Part shown: in pieces, positions 61,801 through 64,000 of the stretch
Layout: every line of letters begins with the position of its first letter
Numbering within the stretch: the stretch's first letter is position 1
Assembly: GCA_037957365.1 (NCBI GenBank)
Contig: JARHVA010000157.1
Span: 6,384,501 to 6,448,500, forward strand
Direction of reading: 5' to 3'
DNA: 64,000 bases
DNA from: Torreya grandis
Lineage: Eukaryota > Streptophyta > Pinopsida > Cupressales > Taxaceae
Notes under the pieces: model-generated
The model's database searches: none
Seen by the model: only the letters and a program-made list of their open reading frames with translations
Told to the model about the DNA's origin: nothing
Program-made: the position numbers and the translations under genes

Positions 61801-64000
61801 ATAATATCTATCAATTCTCATAGAAAGTTGAGAGAGGGTGCTAAGTAGCACCATGTAGTTTAGGATTTTCAATTAATGTATTGGCTTTCTAGTTTGGTTT
61901 TAGGATATGTGTGTTTTTACATTGGAATAGAGTTTTATAAATCAAAGTTACAACATGTGATAGGTGAATAAAGCTAACATGAAGGAAATAGTTATCATTG
62001 ACTACATGAGTATCTTCATTTAAGTATGGGAATGAGCCAATGGAAACCAAGGTAGTAAAAAGGGATAATCAATGGTCATTCAAAATTATTAATGATGATA
62101 CAATTGAACCATTGCATCTTTCCCAAATTAGATCTAATGTCAGAATGAAAATATCTAAAATAAATAAAAGTGGATAGGTGAGAAGATAGTGCATCACATC
62201 AACAACTACCACCAAGTAAATAAATGGTTTGAGATAATGAATTTCAAATCTCCAATCAATAGTAATTAGTTGACATTAAATTTTTAGGTGAAATAATGTG
62301 TAACCAACATAACACATTCAAAGCATTCTATTATATGGATTCAAATGAAGAAAACTATATAAATAGGGGTGAAAATAATATAGACATTACACACTATTTT
62401 GAATAAGAGAACTCTATGATCTATGTCTAATTCAGCTAATTATGTATTACTTTTTCATCAACATCAAGACACCTAAATAAATTATCTAATATTATCGATG
62501 ACAACAAACATAGATCATGCATAATTATTAATCCCACTCATAAATGTGTAGAAGGAATAAATGGGGATTATCCTAGCACTTAGACAAACCAAATACCATG
62601 ATATAGACCCTTTTGACTTCATTAATGTTATAGAAGCCATTCTATTCAGCCTAGATTAACTGGAAGTGGCACAAATAGGGCCCTTAGCACTTTAACACCC
62701 TATAAAAGGCTCTAATATAGAATTATTAATCAAACTACCTAATTTTAGATAGTTATATGAGGTGATGCTCACACTACTCAATAGATATTATGAGGGCATG
62801 ATTCATATTTCATAGGATGTTACCATATTTATCAATGTTATAACCATGGAAAATCAACAAGACTTATATCTTAGGGAAAATATATTATGCCTTATAAAAT
62901 TAAGTCTCTACCCATTCATTTGGATGCATAATAAAAATATACTAGGTCATCTAGGTGGATTCCTATCGACATGATAAATGATATATCGATGTGTATTTTT
63001 TATGAGTGTATCACCAAGAAGTTATGGTAAACCACCATAAATGCATGGTAGGTGACAAAGGGGTCGTTGACATTACCTAATGTATGACTCAGATGTATGA
63101 GAACTTTAATTGGCCTAAATTTTTAGCCTCTGAGCTCATGACTAACATTTATATGGTCATCATTGGAACATCACAGGTGTTTCATTATCAGTTCTTGGTC
63201 CTCCTACTTTATTTTACCTAATGAAAGTCACTAAAGGTCCTAATGAATCTAGATGAAGAATTTTGGTTTGCAACCACATTTCACACCTTAATTAGACCAA
63301 GATAGGGTAGTATTACACTTATTTAGTGATATTTAATGCATGGTGGATTGATATTTAATCCCTTATTATCTCACACCCTGGATTACCCAACATCTAGGGT
63401 AATATGCATTTGCCAAAAAGTTACATGATGGCATCCACATCAAGATCCATGAGTTGCCTAAGTGTAAAAACATTACATTACCATTCTTCATCACCATGTT
63501 GGATGCTAAAGTAGAATTTATATGATATAAATCCATAGATTCCAAGTTAGTACAACCCCTTCAATCTATACCTTTAGGTATACAAAATCCTTTGCCTACA
63601 CAAGAACAAACTCAAACAAAAGCAGCACTACAAACATAAATAGTTATATTGTATGTTGATAAGGGAAAATGGAAGGCACCAACATGGTGATATTCACAAC
63701 CACCACCAAAGAATAGGACATACAACACCAAATCCTAGTTGGACAATAAACATGTCCTACAAATCACTATAGAGTGTGACCTTATAGATTTAGGTGTAGA
63801 TTAATAGGAAAAATTACTATCAATTATCATAAACATAGGCAGTAGGGAAAATGATCAATAATAAGAGAAATAATTCTTCTTTTGGAAGGTAATACACATT
63901 TTCTAGGTGTAGAACCAAGTGTGACTAGACTTGTGGGTTAATATTACCCAACCTCCTCTATTAGAATAGACATTATTGGGTAGGAAAAAACATGCTAATG
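61801..64000. other. AT-rich stretch after E5 pol, no recognisable gene
   Basis: Short open readings exist but none resembles a known family. The sequence TAAATAGGGGTGAAAATAATA near 62361 could be a TATA region, and the E5 3' LTR should begin within this interval. No partner LTR was found. Confidence 0.35.

Overview
The window is nuclear DNA of a seed plant with a large, repeat-filled genome. It is AT-rich and consists almost entirely of Ty3/gypsy-type LTR retrotransposons nested in one another. A conifer or other gymnosperm would fit (long AT-rich LTRs, Tat- and Athila-like pol genes, heavy decay), but nothing here fixes the species. I found no host protein gene, no tRNA or rRNA gene and no CRISPR array. 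Every coding region I could name is a broken retrotransposon gene.

Layout. (A) 1-13118: element E1, minus strand. Its 3' LTR is cut by the window start (1-688). Then come an extra coding region (980-4497), integrase, a degenerate gypsy RNase H, reverse transcriptase, a second (Tat 'archaeal-type') RNase H, protease and gag, and a 2.1-kb 5' LTR (11024-13118). The second RNase H lies between protease and RT. (B) 13119-13850: a tandemly duplicated microsatellite block. (C) about 15291-33960: E3, an old minus-strand Tat-like element split by two insertions. E4 (15969-23608), a non-autonomous element with 2.6-kb LTRs, lies in its integrase. A 3.1-kb segment (26761-29857) with terminal inverted repeats and a 5-bp target duplication lies between its protease and RT. 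(D) 36218-37342: a solo LTR that looks Copia-like, with its target duplication. (E) about 38571-61800: E5, an old plus-strand gypsy element (gag 38.6-40.3 kb; RT, RNase H and integrase 59.3-61.8 kb). It is split by E2 (40258-52228), a full-length Athila-like minus-strand element with equal 1349-bp LTRs, a 5-bp target duplication, a tRNA-Asp-like primer site, a polypurine tract and a complete but broken gag-pol, plus an extra coding region after pol. About 5 kb of unidentified DNA (52.6-57.9 kb) also separates the E5 parts. (F) 61800-64000: no recognisable gene.

The genes form retrotransposition sets: gag makes the particle, protease cuts it, RT and RNase H copy the RNA, and integrase inserts the cDNA. 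All sets carry stops, frameshifts or lost catalytic residues, so I see no autonomous element. The most interesting points are the order of the two RNase H domains in E1 compared with E3, the decayed catalytic sites of the gypsy RNase H domains, the extra coding regions after pol in E1 and E2, the non-autonomous E4 with its own charged coding region, and the inverted-repeat-bounded insertion at 26761-29857.
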